NCBI GenBank assembly: GCA_002483265.1 | Contig: DLHO01000021.1 | Coordinates: 1-64,000 of the forward strand | DNA: 64,000 bases | Direction: 5' to 3' | From: Flavobacteriales bacterium UBA7666 | GTDB lineage: Bacteria > Bacteroidota > Bacteroidia > Flavobacteriales_D > Crocinitomicaceae | In this document: positions 26,601-34,328 of the stretch, piece by piece | Layout of the letters: each line of letters starts with the position of its first letter | Position numbering within the stretch: the first letter of the stretch is position 1 | Translations under genes and position numbers: made by a program | Notes under the pieces: model-generated | What the model was told of the DNA's origin: nothing | Database searches by the model: none | Seen by the model: only the letters and a program-made list of their open reading frames with translations

Positions 26601-26622
26601 GTACTTTGAAACACCAAATTAG
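23605..26622 (+). CDS. Propeller-type sensor histidine kinase (LytS-like His_kinase)
   Basis: 1005 residues: signal peptide (ends about LSAQ), two-component-regulator propeller blades (SKENGLISNEIRDVVYDQKGFIWLATPKGIERFDG and others) filling about residues 25-640, a Y_Y_Y domain (about 660-740), one membrane segment near residue 755, then a His_kinase domain. The phospho-acceptor is His808 in QMNPHFLFNSLNS, and the ATP-binding part carries PPMIIQPFIENAIWHG and DNGIGR. It senses a periplasmic signal. The regulator gene begins 4 bases after its stop. Confidence 0.92.
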   Translation: MKFRFWLLFLLVNFKLSAQRGLIQYSKENGLISNEIRDVVYDQKGFIWLATPKGIERFDGQRFIHFKHDPIDSLSIASNDIQGLVFDGDKTIWAFTYNKGLIAIQTETFDISNYSKQNIPSFGSNRINTLAVQNSIIWYTSVEGRLYSFNPKSKRTIQFSLNRFDSKVSSLNAVLIDELDPNKLWIMASNGLYRFGVQDRGGVQFKFKRSTDVNPQAFSNYRNDMSCAIQDSKGNLFIGLRRGGLLYFDQYQGLFKSFPVSVEDLKYQEISSIQWRDSRYLYLCFLNKEILLFDTKKKEYVRYEESERSAVMPSQITKFGSQLAIGSSNSGLFVHDESLIYGTKIKTDLQLHAVRYSLDRKSAYQLLGGTNTALKRILGKGPEIIPLDGLVDAKSFYYLRNGSMLVVGANGLILIDKNYRTSKKVLHSNHRSIDKRFQNSLLVGDSLLFVGTLEASLLCFKLSDFSSKKIYSISKETKLDETREHFPLAMVYFDGAVYFSENEHLFRYQIHSKQTEKVKLFNHENTDQITCLAISAKQKLWIGTRASGVWSYDLRTKKLINEFTSFNGLQNDEVNQLTLDSKERLWILNPSCIAIINTVSKKVQSLEKRNGINDVFGINMTPDSIYFLQRNSYIIGDASKSLPIRKKAIPYVLQIRDMNGMSRFSIDKFKYNYDENNLVFEFGVQDFSNAENNLVSYRLLGLDNKWINGNQKNEALYHNLPSGKYIFQVQVVEGDESMITSYSFKIIRPFWRRWWFITLASLAIAFSIWFFMRSRIRRIQSTEQMKAEFSLQINELESKALRAQMNPHFLFNSLNSIRLFILKDEVDNAADYIAKFSKLLRMILNYSRQDMITVYDEIQSLKLYLEFERLRFDQDFDFDLQIDGQEVLDCQIPPMIIQPFIENAIWHGLMPRTEAGGKIRVSFQKQLSGLYVMVQDNGIGREKAKENNRKRSLKEGSVGLQITKDRLRSLTLRTKRQNEFEIEDLIDENGLSIGTLVTLYFETPN

Positions 26623-26625
26623 ATT

Positions 26626-27351
26626 ATGAAATTACGTGCAATTATTGTTGATGATGAAAGGCACAGTTTAGAAACTACTGCTATCTTAATTCGAAAGTTT
26701 TGCCCTGATGTAGAGGTTGTTGCAGAATTGCAAAGTCCAATCGACGCAGTCGAAATTATTAATACGCAAGAGCCCGATTTACTCTTTCTTGATATATCAA
26801 TGCCAAAGATGAATGGTTTTGAGTTATTGAACGTATTGACTTATAAAGAAGCCGATGTGATTTTCACTACAGCTTACGATGAATATGCCTTAGAAGGCTT
26901 TAAACAAGGAGCTGTACATTATTTGGTAAAACCCATTGATGCGGAAGACCTGGTAGAAAGTGTTCAACGTGTTAAAAAGAAACGCTCAGAAGGAAAATCT
27001 TCCGGAATCAACGGAATGGGTCTAAAACCAAAAATTCCGATCTCGTCATTGAATGGGGTAGAGTTGATTGAGGTAGATCAGATCATTCGTTGTGAATCCG
27101 ATGGAAATTACACCACAATCGTATTGCATCAGCGCAAAATCACCGTTTCGAAAACACTGAAGGAAATCGAAAAACAGCTGGTAGACTTTCCATTCTTTTT
27201 CAGATTGCACAATTCCCATTTGGTGAACCTGAATCAGGTGGTGAAGTACATTCGTGGAGAAGGTGGCTCTGTAATCTTATCCAATCAGGAAGAAATCGGA
27301 GTTTCCAGAAGTAAGAAAATGGAACTTCTCGAAGTTTTAGGAATCAACTAA
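26626..27351 (+). CDS. LytTR-family response regulator
   Basis: 241 residues: a receiver domain with acidic pocket Asp9-Asp10, phospho-acceptor Asp56 (LLFLDISMPK) and the conserved Lys in HYLVKPID. A LytTR DNA-binding domain follows (RCESDGNYTTIVLHQ...KTLKEIEKQL..FFRLHNSHLVNL). It is cotranscribed with the upstream kinase and is its evident partner. Targets are unknown; the DUF4412 gene directly downstream is a candidate. Confidence 0.93.
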   Translation: MKLRAIIVDDERHSLETTAILIRKFCPDVEVVAELQSPIDAVEIINTQEPDLLFLDISMPKMNGFELLNVLTYKEADVIFTTAYDEYALEGFKQGAVHYLVKPIDAEDLVESVQRVKKKRSEGKSSGINGMGLKPKIPISSLNGVELIEVDQIIRCESDGNYTTIVLHQRKITVSKTLKEIEKQLVDFPFFFRLHNSHLVNLNQVVKYIRGEGGSVILSNQEEIGVSRSKKMELLEVLGIN

Positions 27352-27443
27352 GTAAGGAGATTACACACTGAAATCTAAAATCCACATGTTTTAGGCAGGT
27401 ATTTCTATGCCTTTAATTACATTTGATTCGTTAAAACCAGATT

Positions 27444-28286
27444 ATGAAAACTCTTCTACTTGTGCTATTGGTATCATGCTTATCTTCAGTCGCTTTCGGG
27501 CAGGCAGGTTTGGTTAAAGCTATTGGAAACACAGCCAAAGAAAAGGCGAATGCTCAGGATTTTAATACTACCCGTAATAATAAAGAACGAGGGAACCTGA
27601 TGGACGACAAGAAATCCAAAGATTCTTCTCCGGCTCCCGCTTCGGCACCTGCACCGGCATCTTCTGAACAGGCAGCACCTGTTGAGACTGAAGCTTCAGG
27701 AGAGTATCAAGCATCTTATACGTTTACAAGCAGCGTGACTTATAAAATCGAAAGCGCGAAAAAACCGGGTGAATCTCAGAGTATCAATTACAATTTCGGA
27801 GATCAGGTCATTAAGATGGAGGCAAATCAAGAGATGTCTTCCATTATTGATTCGAAGAACGGAGTGATGATCATGCTGAATAACAAAGATAAAACGGCGA
27901 TGGTTATGTCTACCAAAGCAATGGAAGCTGCCATGAAACAGCAGCAAATGAGCCAGGGAGAAAAACCGGCAGCTAAAATCACCAAGACCGGAAGAACCAA
28001 AACTATTTTGGGTTATAAATGCGAAGAAATGCTCATTGAATCCGATAAGAAAACGGAAGTTTGGATTACGAAGGATGCTGGAATTGATGTAAGTAACACA
28101 TTTGCTAATATGAATAAAACATCTGCTTCTCAAATTCCGAATGAAGCCTTCACCGAAGGAGGAATGTTGATGGAGATGAATGGATACGATGCAGCCGGAA
28201 AAGTAGAAATGCACATGGTAATGACCGCGCTTTCAAAAGAAAGCAAAACAGTCAATATCGGAGCTTACAAGATTACTAAGCTATAG
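27444..28286 (+). CDS. Secreted DUF4412-type protein
   Basis: 280 residues with a signal peptide (ends SVAFGQ), a low-complexity Pro/Ala linker (PAPASAPAPASSEQAAP), then a domain with YNFGDQVIKMEANQEMSSIIDSKNGVMIML and GRTKTILGYKCEEMLIES, which fits the DUF4412 periplasmic family. The substrate is unknown. It overlaps the convergent SDR gene by 11 bases at its 3' end. Confidence 0.75.
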   Translation: MKTLLLVLLVSCLSSVAFGQAGLVKAIGNTAKEKANAQDFNTTRNNKERGNLMDDKKSKDSSPAPASAPAPASSEQAAPVETEASGEYQASYTFTSSVTYKIESAKKPGESQSINYNFGDQVIKMEANQEMSSIIDSKNGVMIMLNNKDKTAMVMSTKAMEAAMKQQQMSQGEKPAAKITKTGRTKTILGYKCEEMLIESDKKTEVWITKDAGIDVSNTFANMNKTSASQIPNEAFTEGGMLMEMNGYDAAGKVEMHMVMTALSKESKTVNIGAYKITKL

Positions 28287-29061
28287 GAAAATCTTTCGGA
28301 TCCGGATAAATATAATGGTATCCGAGTTCCAGAGAATAACTATTCGAAATAATACGTTCAGAGCGTGTTTTGTCTTCAAATAATGGAGGTTCAATTCCAA
28401 GTTTAGAAGCCATTTCAGTATAAAATTGTCCTTTAAGCGGGTGTTCGGTCGAGCATCCGTTTATTGTTTTATTCCACAATTTATTCTGGATCACATACTC
28501 GATCAAACCAATTGCGTCTTCCTGGTGGATCAAATTTACACGATCCATTGCCTGATAGGTTTTTCCGAATTTTGCCATCGCAGTTACCGGATATCTTTTT
28601 GTCCCAACCAATCCACTGAGACGAAGAACAGTTAATCGGTCTCTAAGCATCGAACTAATAGCCAATTCTGCGTAACCGATTGCATTTGTCTTAATGGAAC
28701 CTGCCGGATAATCAGATTCGTTGAAATTGCCGTTCCGTTCAGGATAAACACTGGTAGAACTGATCTGAATGACTTTACAGGATGGGGAGATTAGATCGAG
28801 TATACGGACACAATCTCTTGCATATGCTTTTTCCTCTGTTTTTGAAGGTGTAAAAGCTAAAATAAGGACATCCAAATCGCTGAAATAGGCAGCACTCGAT
28901 TGTTTTTTGAGCAATGGATCGAATAAAACATGCGAAAAACTTTCATGGGAAAGCCCAATAGAGCGTGATCGCGTAGTTCCAATTACTTGAAATCCTTTGT
29001 TTAATAGTGATTTAGCGAGTGGAAGTCCGAGCCATCCCAATCCGATTATTCCGATCTTCAT
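28276..29061 (-). CDS. NAD(P)-dependent SDR-type epimerase (YeeZ-like)
   Basis: 261 residues from the ATG at 29061, which places the Rossmann motif GIIGLGWLGLPLAKSL at the very start; an in-frame extension upstream adds nothing recognisable. The middle has SSTSVYPERNGNFNE, similar to extended SDR proteins of the YeeZ group. The reaction is unknown. It converges on and overlaps the DUF4412 gene by 11 bases. Confidence 0.8.
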   Translation of the reverse strand: MKIGIIGLGWLGLPLAKSLLNKGFQVIGTTRSRSIGLSHESFSHVLFDPLLKKQSSAAYFSDLDVLILAFTPSKTEEKAYARDCVRILDLISPSCKVIQISSTSVYPERNGNFNESDYPAGSIKTNAIGYAELAISSMLRDRLTVLRLSGLVGTKRYPVTAMAKFGKTYQAMDRVNLIHQEDAIGLIEYVIQNKLWNKTINGCSTEHPLKGQFYTEMASKLGIEPPLFEDKTRSERIISNSYSLELGYHYIYPDPKDFPIA

Positions 29062-29231
29062 GAGATAAATGTACACTATTTCCGGTTTCTTAGGTAAATA
29101 GAGAGAAAGATTATGGTAATTGAGAAAGCGTATCAAGTAAAAAGACTATGTGGCCTATGTATCTATGTGGTTTATTATTCAACCACAGTAGTTCACATAG
29201 AACACATAGTTCAGTATTTATGAATGATTAG

Positions 29232-29636
29232 TTAGTTCTCTTTGATCCACGTGTTTTTTATCGTGTGTCGCACCAAATAGTATTTACTGTCTCTCCAATA
29301 AAAGAAACAAACACAATTATTCACTCCGTCAATGATCATTTCGTATTCGTTCCCAACATCACTTTTGATAGTCATGGTGTATTTTACTTCCTCTTCGTTA
29401 TAGTCATACTTCGTAATGAAGTAATCGGAAGAAATACTAGCTGTTGTGTGATGAAAAGTCGTCAGCTCCTTGTTGAATTCGAACAAAGTTCCGGCTTCAT
29501 CTGTAGACGAGATATCCCACTGAGAAGTTCCTTCGTTCCAAACCCCATCCTGACGATAGTTCGTGGAAATATTTAACTGAGCAAAAGAGGTGATTGAGGT
29601 GAAAAGTAGGCTGATGATTAAAAGTAACTGTTTCAT
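29232..29636 (-). CDS. Small secreted protein of unknown function
   Basis: 134 residues from the ATG at 29636, which gives a proper signal peptide (MKQLLLIISLLFTSITSFAQ). The rest (STNYRQDGVWNEGTSQWDISSTDEAGTLFEFNKEL...) has no motif that I recognise. An imperfect inverted repeat of about 80 bases (roughly 29141-29218, CTATGTG / CACATAG arms) lies after the stop and may be its terminator. Confidence 0.7.
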   Translation of the reverse strand: MKQLLLIISLLFTSITSFAQLNISTNYRQDGVWNEGTSQWDISSTDEAGTLFEFNKELTTFHHTTASISSDYFITKYDYNEEEVKYTMTIKSDVGNEYEMIIDGVNNCVCFFYWRDSKYYLVRHTIKNTWIKEN

Positions 29637-29989
29637 GGCGTAATAATTTAGTAGAACAAAGTAACAATAGAAAATCAGTACCCGCAATAATGCATTTGTC
29701 GTATTCTGCTCACTTCGAGTAGTTTGTTCCCACGGATGTGTAGTTGGTGTTTTTATCTCCCGCAGACGAGCACGGAAGAACAAGATAAAATAATTTGTAC
29801 CCCTCCAAAATAATGTAATTAACCACTACGGACATGTTAAGAAAAAGAGCTGCACCGAAGGTGTAGATTGAATCTTAAGAAGAACCTCTGTGTTCCTCCG
29901 TGCTCGTCAGTGGGAAATCACTCAAAAAATGATCTGCATCAGCTTTATCAGCCTCTTTTATGCCTAATTTTGATCCACAAAAACCAACT
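29637..29989. other. 353-bp intergenic region with spaced inverted repeat
   Basis: No gene is seen. Bases 29757-29781 and 29892-29916 are inverted copies matching at 21 of 25 positions, with the core GACGAGCACGGA identical. The right copy contains the phrase TGTTCCTCCGTG, which recurs near 42205. It looks like dispersed repeat debris. Confidence 0.6.
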
Positions 29990-31027
29990 ATGTTTTCAAA
30001 AGCTTTTATACGATTAAACTGGATCACGCTGGTATTTATCTTTTTGGTAATTATTGCAGGAAGCGTTGTTCGTACTTCAGGAAGTGGAATGGGCTGTCCG
30101 GATTGGCCAAAGTGTTTTGGCACCTGGGTTCCTCCAACTAGTGAAGCGCAATTACCGAAAGATTACCGGGAAGTTTATGGCGAAAAGCGGGTAGCAAAAG
30201 TAGAAAAGTTTGCAAAGTTCCTTTCGGCTCTTGGAATGAAGGAAACAGCTGAAAAGATCAAGAAAGACCCCAGAACGTACGAAGAAGAACCTTTCAATGC
30301 ACAAAGAACCTGGACAGAATACGGAAATCGACTGGTGGGATTCCTTGCAGGAAACGGTGTTTTGATCATTTTCCTTTGGGGATTTTGGAAATACCGAAAA
30401 GACCGTCGCTTGGTTTGGCTTTCATTGATCAACCTGATCGCAATTGGTTTAAACGGATGGTTTGGTTCCATTGTTGTGGCTACAAACCTGGTTCCATGGA
30501 CTATTACAGTTCACATGTTCCTGGCACTTTTGGTTGTTTGTTTGCAATTACTGCTTATTCGAAGAATCAGTCCGGTACAGCAGAAGACCTTGAATTTGCC
30601 GGTTGCCATGAAATGGTTGATCGGAATTATTTTAGTAATTACAGCATATCAAATGTTCTTGGGAACACAAGTACGTGAATACATTGATCAATTGACGCAG
30701 CAAGGTTTGGGAAGAAATTCCTGGACAAGTCAGTTTGGTTGGGCGTTTTTCATTCACCGTTCCTTCTCTTGGGCCGTTTTGGTATTGATGATCTTATTGG
30801 TCTTCCTGAATTACAAAACCGACAAAGTAAAATCCGTTTACTGGGCCTTTTTGGTCTTGGTCATTGAATTGGTAGGTGGCGTTTTACTAGCTTATGCAGA
30901 CATGCCCGGATTCGTACAAGTGTCTCATTTATTGTGTGCTGTAGTTTTATTCGGAATCCTATTCCTGCAATTTATCCGTTTAAAACCTCTGTCAAAGCCA
31001 CTTTCAAAGAACAGTATCCGCGGATAA
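29990..31027 (+). CDS. ctaA: Heme A synthase (COX15/CtaA family)
   Basis: 345 residues from the ATG at 29990, starting MFSKAFIRLNWITLVFIFLVIIAGSVVRTSGSGMGCPDWPKCFG, the family's N-terminal signature. About eight membrane segments are evident, with histidines near TVHMF, FFIHRSFSW and VSHLLC as expected for heme ligands. It converts heme O to heme A in the cytoplasmic membrane. A loop of about 60 charged residues lies between the first two membrane segments, longer than in many CtaA proteins but usual for Bacteroidota. No cytochrome oxidase genes adjoin. Confidence 0.93.
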   Translation: MFSKAFIRLNWITLVFIFLVIIAGSVVRTSGSGMGCPDWPKCFGTWVPPTSEAQLPKDYREVYGEKRVAKVEKFAKFLSALGMKETAEKIKKDPRTYEEEPFNAQRTWTEYGNRLVGFLAGNGVLIIFLWGFWKYRKDRRLVWLSLINLIAIGLNGWFGSIVVATNLVPWTITVHMFLALLVVCLQLLLIRRISPVQQKTLNLPVAMKWLIGIILVITAYQMFLGTQVREYIDQLTQQGLGRNSWTSQFGWAFFIHRSFSWAVLVLMILLVFLNYKTDKVKSVYWAFLVLVIELVGGVLLAYADMPGFVQVSHLLCAVVLFGILFLQFIRLKPLSKPLSKNSIRG

Positions 31028-31054
31028 TTTTTTTAACAGCGGGTTCATTTTCGA

Positions 31055-31083
31055 TTTGAAATTCGATAGAAGTGCTATATTTG
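31055..31083 (+). promoter_or_regulatory. tRNA promoter
   Basis: TTTG at 31055-31058, a 17-base spacer, then TATATTTG at 31076-31083 fit the Bacteroidota -33/-7 consensus. It lies 115 bases before the tRNA. Confidence 0.65.
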
Positions 31084-31197
31084 CACCCATCAAGTTGGAA
31101 TTTTCCTGATTGATGAAAAGAATAGAAAGTTTGTGAAGTGCCTTGTTTTTTTATCTCTTCAGATGAAATCTCGGTCTTCGAAAGCGAAGATTTCTCT

Positions 31198-31274
31198 GGT
31201 CCTATAGCTCAGTTGGTTAGAGCAACAGACTCATAATCTGTGGGTCCACAGTTCGAGCCTGTGTGGGACCACCA
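31198..31274 (+). tRNA. tRNA-Met (anticodon CAU); tRNA-Ile2 not excluded
   Basis: A full cloverleaf with encoded CCA: acceptor GGTCCTA pairs with TGGGACC, the D arm is GCTCAGTTGGTTAGAGC, the anticodon arm is ACAGA CTCATAA TCTGT, and the T arm is CACAG TTCGAGC CTGTG, followed by discriminator A and CCA. The CAU anticodon reads as elongator Met. The same anticodon, with lysidine at C34, would read Ile AUA, and the sequence alone does not decide. It is not an initiator, since the first base pair is G-C. Confidence 0.92.
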
Positions 31275-31286
31275 AACAACATCGAG

Positions 31287-31317
31287 AAAGCCGCAGTATC
31301 ATTGATTCTGCGGCTTT
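31287..31317 (+). terminator. tRNA terminator
   Basis: A perfect 10-bp stem (AAAGCCGCAG / CTGCGGCTTT) followed by T residues, 12 bases past the tRNA. Confidence 0.9.
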
Positions 31318-31496
31318 TTGTATTTTGCTTGGGTAAGAATTTTATTTTGATCGCTGATTTAATATCATTCTAGTTCATTGGATTTAATTTTGAATCTTCT
31401 TTACCCCTTGATATTGTATTTGGAATAAAGCATATAATTTTTAGTGAATAGATTATCAAATTTATTAAATTAGAAGTCAATTATTTAAACCGCTAT

Positions 31497-32441
31497 ATGA
31501 CACTTGTACTTTCATGGATTCGTAAGGTAGGTGGAGTTGAAGAATTATGCATTGCTTCAGATAGCCGTGTTACAAGTGGGCAAGCATGGGATTGCTGTCC
31601 CAAAATAAAAATGCTTAACCGAGGAGATTGTGCTTTGGCATTCGCCGGAGATACAGCTTATGCTTATCCAATGTTGGAACAATGCTCAAATGCCGTTAAT
31701 ATTCATCCAAAATCATCATCTAGAGCAACAGATATAACCGATTTGAGCGGACATTTAGTACGAGTGATTTCAAATATGAGAGAATATCTGCATGATAGCA
31801 TTCAGCCAGGAAAGAAATTTGCTCCAGAGTCACCTAAAACGCAATATATATTTGCTGGATTCTCATGGAAGTTGAATGAATTCAAAATTTGGCAAATGGA
31901 ATATAACGAAAAGAAAAATATCTTTATAAGACACGAACCTAAGACACTAATGCTTAATGTTCTTGGAGTGCTAGCTGACGTGAGTAATAACAAATCTTTT
32001 CCAGAAGGTCCATTAACGGAAAATAAAATCAGACGACGAATTTTTCTTCTGATGGAGAAGAAAGGGAAAAAGGCTGGTGACTTTTTTGATATGGAACCAT
32101 TTGAAGTTCTAACGGATATGATTCGTAATGATGATGATTGGGCTATCGGCGGCACTCCTCAATTAGTCAAAGTCTATAAACATATGAACTCAATGCCTTA
32201 TGGAATTTATTGGCCTGACAAATTATCTAATCAAATTACCTTATTAGGTCGACCTTTAATGGATTATGAACAGATGAGATATCCAATATTAGATCCAGAC
32301 ACACTTTTAAAAAGTTATATGAAAGTAAATAATGAAGAAGATTTTACATTCGTTCATGATGATGGAACTTTCAATAAATACAGAGAAATTAAAGATATAG
32401 GGGCTACAGAAAATTCTTCAAATCCTCCACCAAAAGGTTAG
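31497..32441 (+). CDS. Proteasome-like Ntn-hydrolase
   Basis: 314 residues. The start MTLVLSWIRK...EELCIASDSRVTSG...CPKIKML...CALAFAGDTAYAY matches the N-terminal half of proteasome beta/HslV subunits: Thr2 would become the nucleophile after Met removal, Asp22 and Arg24 sit in the SDSR motif, and Lys36 or Lys38 would be the catalytic lysine. The C-terminal third is longer than in HslV and is unlike known subunits. No hslU or other ATPase gene is adjacent. It is the first gene after the tRNA. Function is unknown. Confidence 0.65.
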   Translation: MTLVLSWIRKVGGVEELCIASDSRVTSGQAWDCCPKIKMLNRGDCALAFAGDTAYAYPMLEQCSNAVNIHPKSSSRATDITDLSGHLVRVISNMREYLHDSIQPGKKFAPESPKTQYIFAGFSWKLNEFKIWQMEYNEKKNIFIRHEPKTLMLNVLGVLADVSNNKSFPEGPLTENKIRRRIFLLMEKKGKKAGDFFDMEPFEVLTDMIRNDDDWAIGGTPQLVKVYKHMNSMPYGIYWPDKLSNQITLLGRPLMDYEQMRYPILDPDTLLKSYMKVNNEEDFTFVHDDGTFNKYREIKDIGATENSSNPPPKG

Positions 32442-32460
32442 ACATTTCCCTAATTAGTAT

Positions 32461-32515
32461 CACACAAAAGAAAAAGAGCATTTTGCGTAAATTGGATGCT
32501 TTTTGCTTTTTCAGT
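32461..32515 (+). terminator. Hairpin repeat after the Ntn-hydrolase gene, copy 1
   Basis: An AAAAAG-GCAT arm pairs with ATGC-TTTTT, so it can act as a terminator. The same sequence block recurs at 36857-36906 with close similarity, including GAAAAAG, GCATT, GCG, TTGGATGC and GCTTTTT in the same order. Confidence 0.65.
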
Positions 32516-32739
32516 GTGTGCATAAGGACTGAATGTGGGGTTGTAGTTAGAAGCACGATTTAAGTCTTCCTCTTCGCAGAGAAGAGCGAGCATTGCTCGT
32601 GAAGAGGGAGAGGACCAACTCGAATCTTCTGTATCTACCGATTTCATTCAGTTTTATTCTTTAAATTCACAAGCAGCTCACGCATAACAAGCCATATACA
32701 ATCAAAATAAGTGAGTAATAACGCTAAGACAACATTCTG

Positions 32740-34044
32740 ATGAACAAGATATTTTTCGGGTTTTTAATTCTCATCTCATTAACAAGTTATGGGCAAAAAA
32801 ATCAAACAGTCATTACGGATGACATTCTAAATTTTTGGAAGGCATATGACCAGGTTCTGATGTGCACAGATAGTAGTAGGCAGGTTGAAATAATACAAAA
32901 ACAATACATTGACAAGGGAACAGAAGGGTTAAAGGGAATCATTCAAGTACGGTATTATACTGCTGCCGAATACATTCAAGCCATCAGAAAATATCCCGTG
33001 TTTTGGAATTCTGTTAGAAAAAACACCTTAAAAGCAGCTTTTTATGCACGGGAAATCGAGAAGGGAATTAACCAGTTGCGAAAAATTTATCCGGATCTGA
33101 AACCCGCAAAAATCTATTTTACAATTGGCGCATTAAGAACAAATGGAACAACACTTGATGACAAAGTGTTGATCGGTAGTGAACTATCCATGGCCGATAA
33201 CCAAACAGTAACAAGTGAATTCGGACCAAATTTATCTCACCTTCCTTCCTATTTCTCTACCAATCCGATTAAGAATCTCACTTTTTTAAATGTTCATGAG
33301 TACATTCATACGCAGCAAAAGACCACGGTGGGCAATACATTATTAGCTCAGACTGTTATTGAAGGTGTTGCCGAGTTTATTGCAGCAATAACACTTCGCA
33401 CCGATTCTCCGAATAAGCAGATAGCGTTTGGGAAACTTAATGATGACAAGATAAAAAAAGCTTACGTCAGAGAAATGTTCTCTACTAATTTTAATAACTG
33501 GATCTGGAATAGTCCAGATAATGAATTTAAAATGAGGGATTTGGCTTATTATGTGGGGTATGCAATCTGTGAAAAATATTACGTACTTGCAACCGATAAA
33601 AAGGAAGCTATCAAAACGATGATCGGGTTGGACTATAACGATCGGGAACAATTAATCAAATTTGTTGAAGCTTCTCACTATTTTGAAAAGGATTTATCAG
33701 TATATGAACAAGAATTTGAAAAATCCAGACCAGTTATTGTTAAGATAGAGCCTTTTGAGAATGGAACAAGAGAGATGGATCCGGGCACACAAAAAGTGAC
33801 AATCTTTTTTTCTCAACCAATGAATAAAAACTCGGCTGACTTTGACATCGGACCATTGGGAGACAAACATGTCATGTGGCTGGAAAAGCGAATTGGTTTT
33901 TCTGAAGATGGAAAATCCTACAGTTTTGAAATAAAACCGTTGGTGCCGGGTATGCACTATCAGTTACTTGTAACGGATGCTTTTGTAAATAGTGCAGGTA
34001 TACCACTTAAACCGTATCTGATTGATGTAGGCACTTCCCGATAA
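32740..34044 (+). CDS. Secreted HExxH metallopeptidase-like protein with C-terminal Ig-like domain
   Basis: 434 residues with a signal peptide (MNKIFFGFLILISLTSYGQ). The zinc-site helix NVHEYIHTQQ is followed about 20 residues later by VIEGVAEFIA, whose Glu could be the third ligand, as in gluzincins and the GldB/DUF2268-like group. Residues 330-434 (MDPGTQKVTIFFSQPMN...PGMHYQLLVTDAFVNSAGIPL) are a Big_5-type Ig-like domain. A periplasmic or lipid-anchored peptidase is likely; there is no clear lipobox. Confidence 0.75.
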   Translation: MNKIFFGFLILISLTSYGQKNQTVITDDILNFWKAYDQVLMCTDSSRQVEIIQKQYIDKGTEGLKGIIQVRYYTAAEYIQAIRKYPVFWNSVRKNTLKAAFYAREIEKGINQLRKIYPDLKPAKIYFTIGALRTNGTTLDDKVLIGSELSMADNQTVTSEFGPNLSHLPSYFSTNPIKNLTFLNVHEYIHTQQKTTVGNTLLAQTVIEGVAEFIAAITLRTDSPNKQIAFGKLNDDKIKKAYVREMFSTNFNNWIWNSPDNEFKMRDLAYYVGYAICEKYYVLATDKKEAIKTMIGLDYNDREQLIKFVEASHYFEKDLSVYEQEFEKSRPVIVKIEPFENGTREMDPGTQKVTIFFSQPMNKNSADFDIGPLGDKHVMWLEKRIGFSEDGKSYSFEIKPLVPGMHYQLLVTDAFVNSAGIPLKPYLIDVGTSR

Positions 34045-34106
34045 AGTTTTTTCTTTTCAAAGCGAGAGCGAGAATGAGTTGAATCCCGGTTCGAAGATTA
34101 ATCTAG

Positions 34107-34140
34107 GCTTCCTCCTTTGAAGGAGGATTAAGGAGGGTGG
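34107..34140. repeat. Short hairpin repeat
   Basis: TCCTCCTT and AAGGAGGA form an 8-bp stem with a TG loop, then GGATTAAGGAGGGTGG follows. This type of sequence recurs between genes in Flavobacteriia, from general knowledge. No function is assigned. Confidence 0.5.
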
Positions 34141-34273
34141 CAAACTCAAATCTCCCATAAGGACCGTTTTCATTCGGTTTCCTAAGATTCTTCGTGGTTC
34201 GATTCCGGTTTGCCCTAAACTCCTAGTATTTTGATGATCAAATAGACTTGGAAGATTCTGGGAATTTTTCTGT

Positions 34274-34281
34274 TAACTTTG
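34274..34281 (+). promoter_or_regulatory. -7 element TAACTTTG before the TIR gene
   Basis: Exact TAnnTTTG match. The first ATG downstream (34288) opens a 12-codon frame, not the TIR gene itself. Confidence 0.45.
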
Positions 34282-34287
34282 AATTAA

Positions 34288-34326
34288 ATGAGAACAATGA
34301 TAAGTCCTATTCCTAAAGATTTGTGA
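34288..34326 (+). CDS. Possible 12-codon leader peptide upstream of the TIR gene
   Basis: MRTMISPIPKDL then TGA. The stop ends two bases before the ATG of the TIR gene at 34329, close enough for re-initiation. It follows a -7 element. No attenuator hairpin is obvious, and chance is a real possibility. Confidence 0.3.
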   Translation: MRTMISPIPKDL

Positions 34327-34328
34327 TA

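Noticed and set aside
31198..31274. tRNA as an initiator tRNA
   Set aside because: The first pair is G-C and matched; bacterial initiators have a mismatched 1-72 pair.
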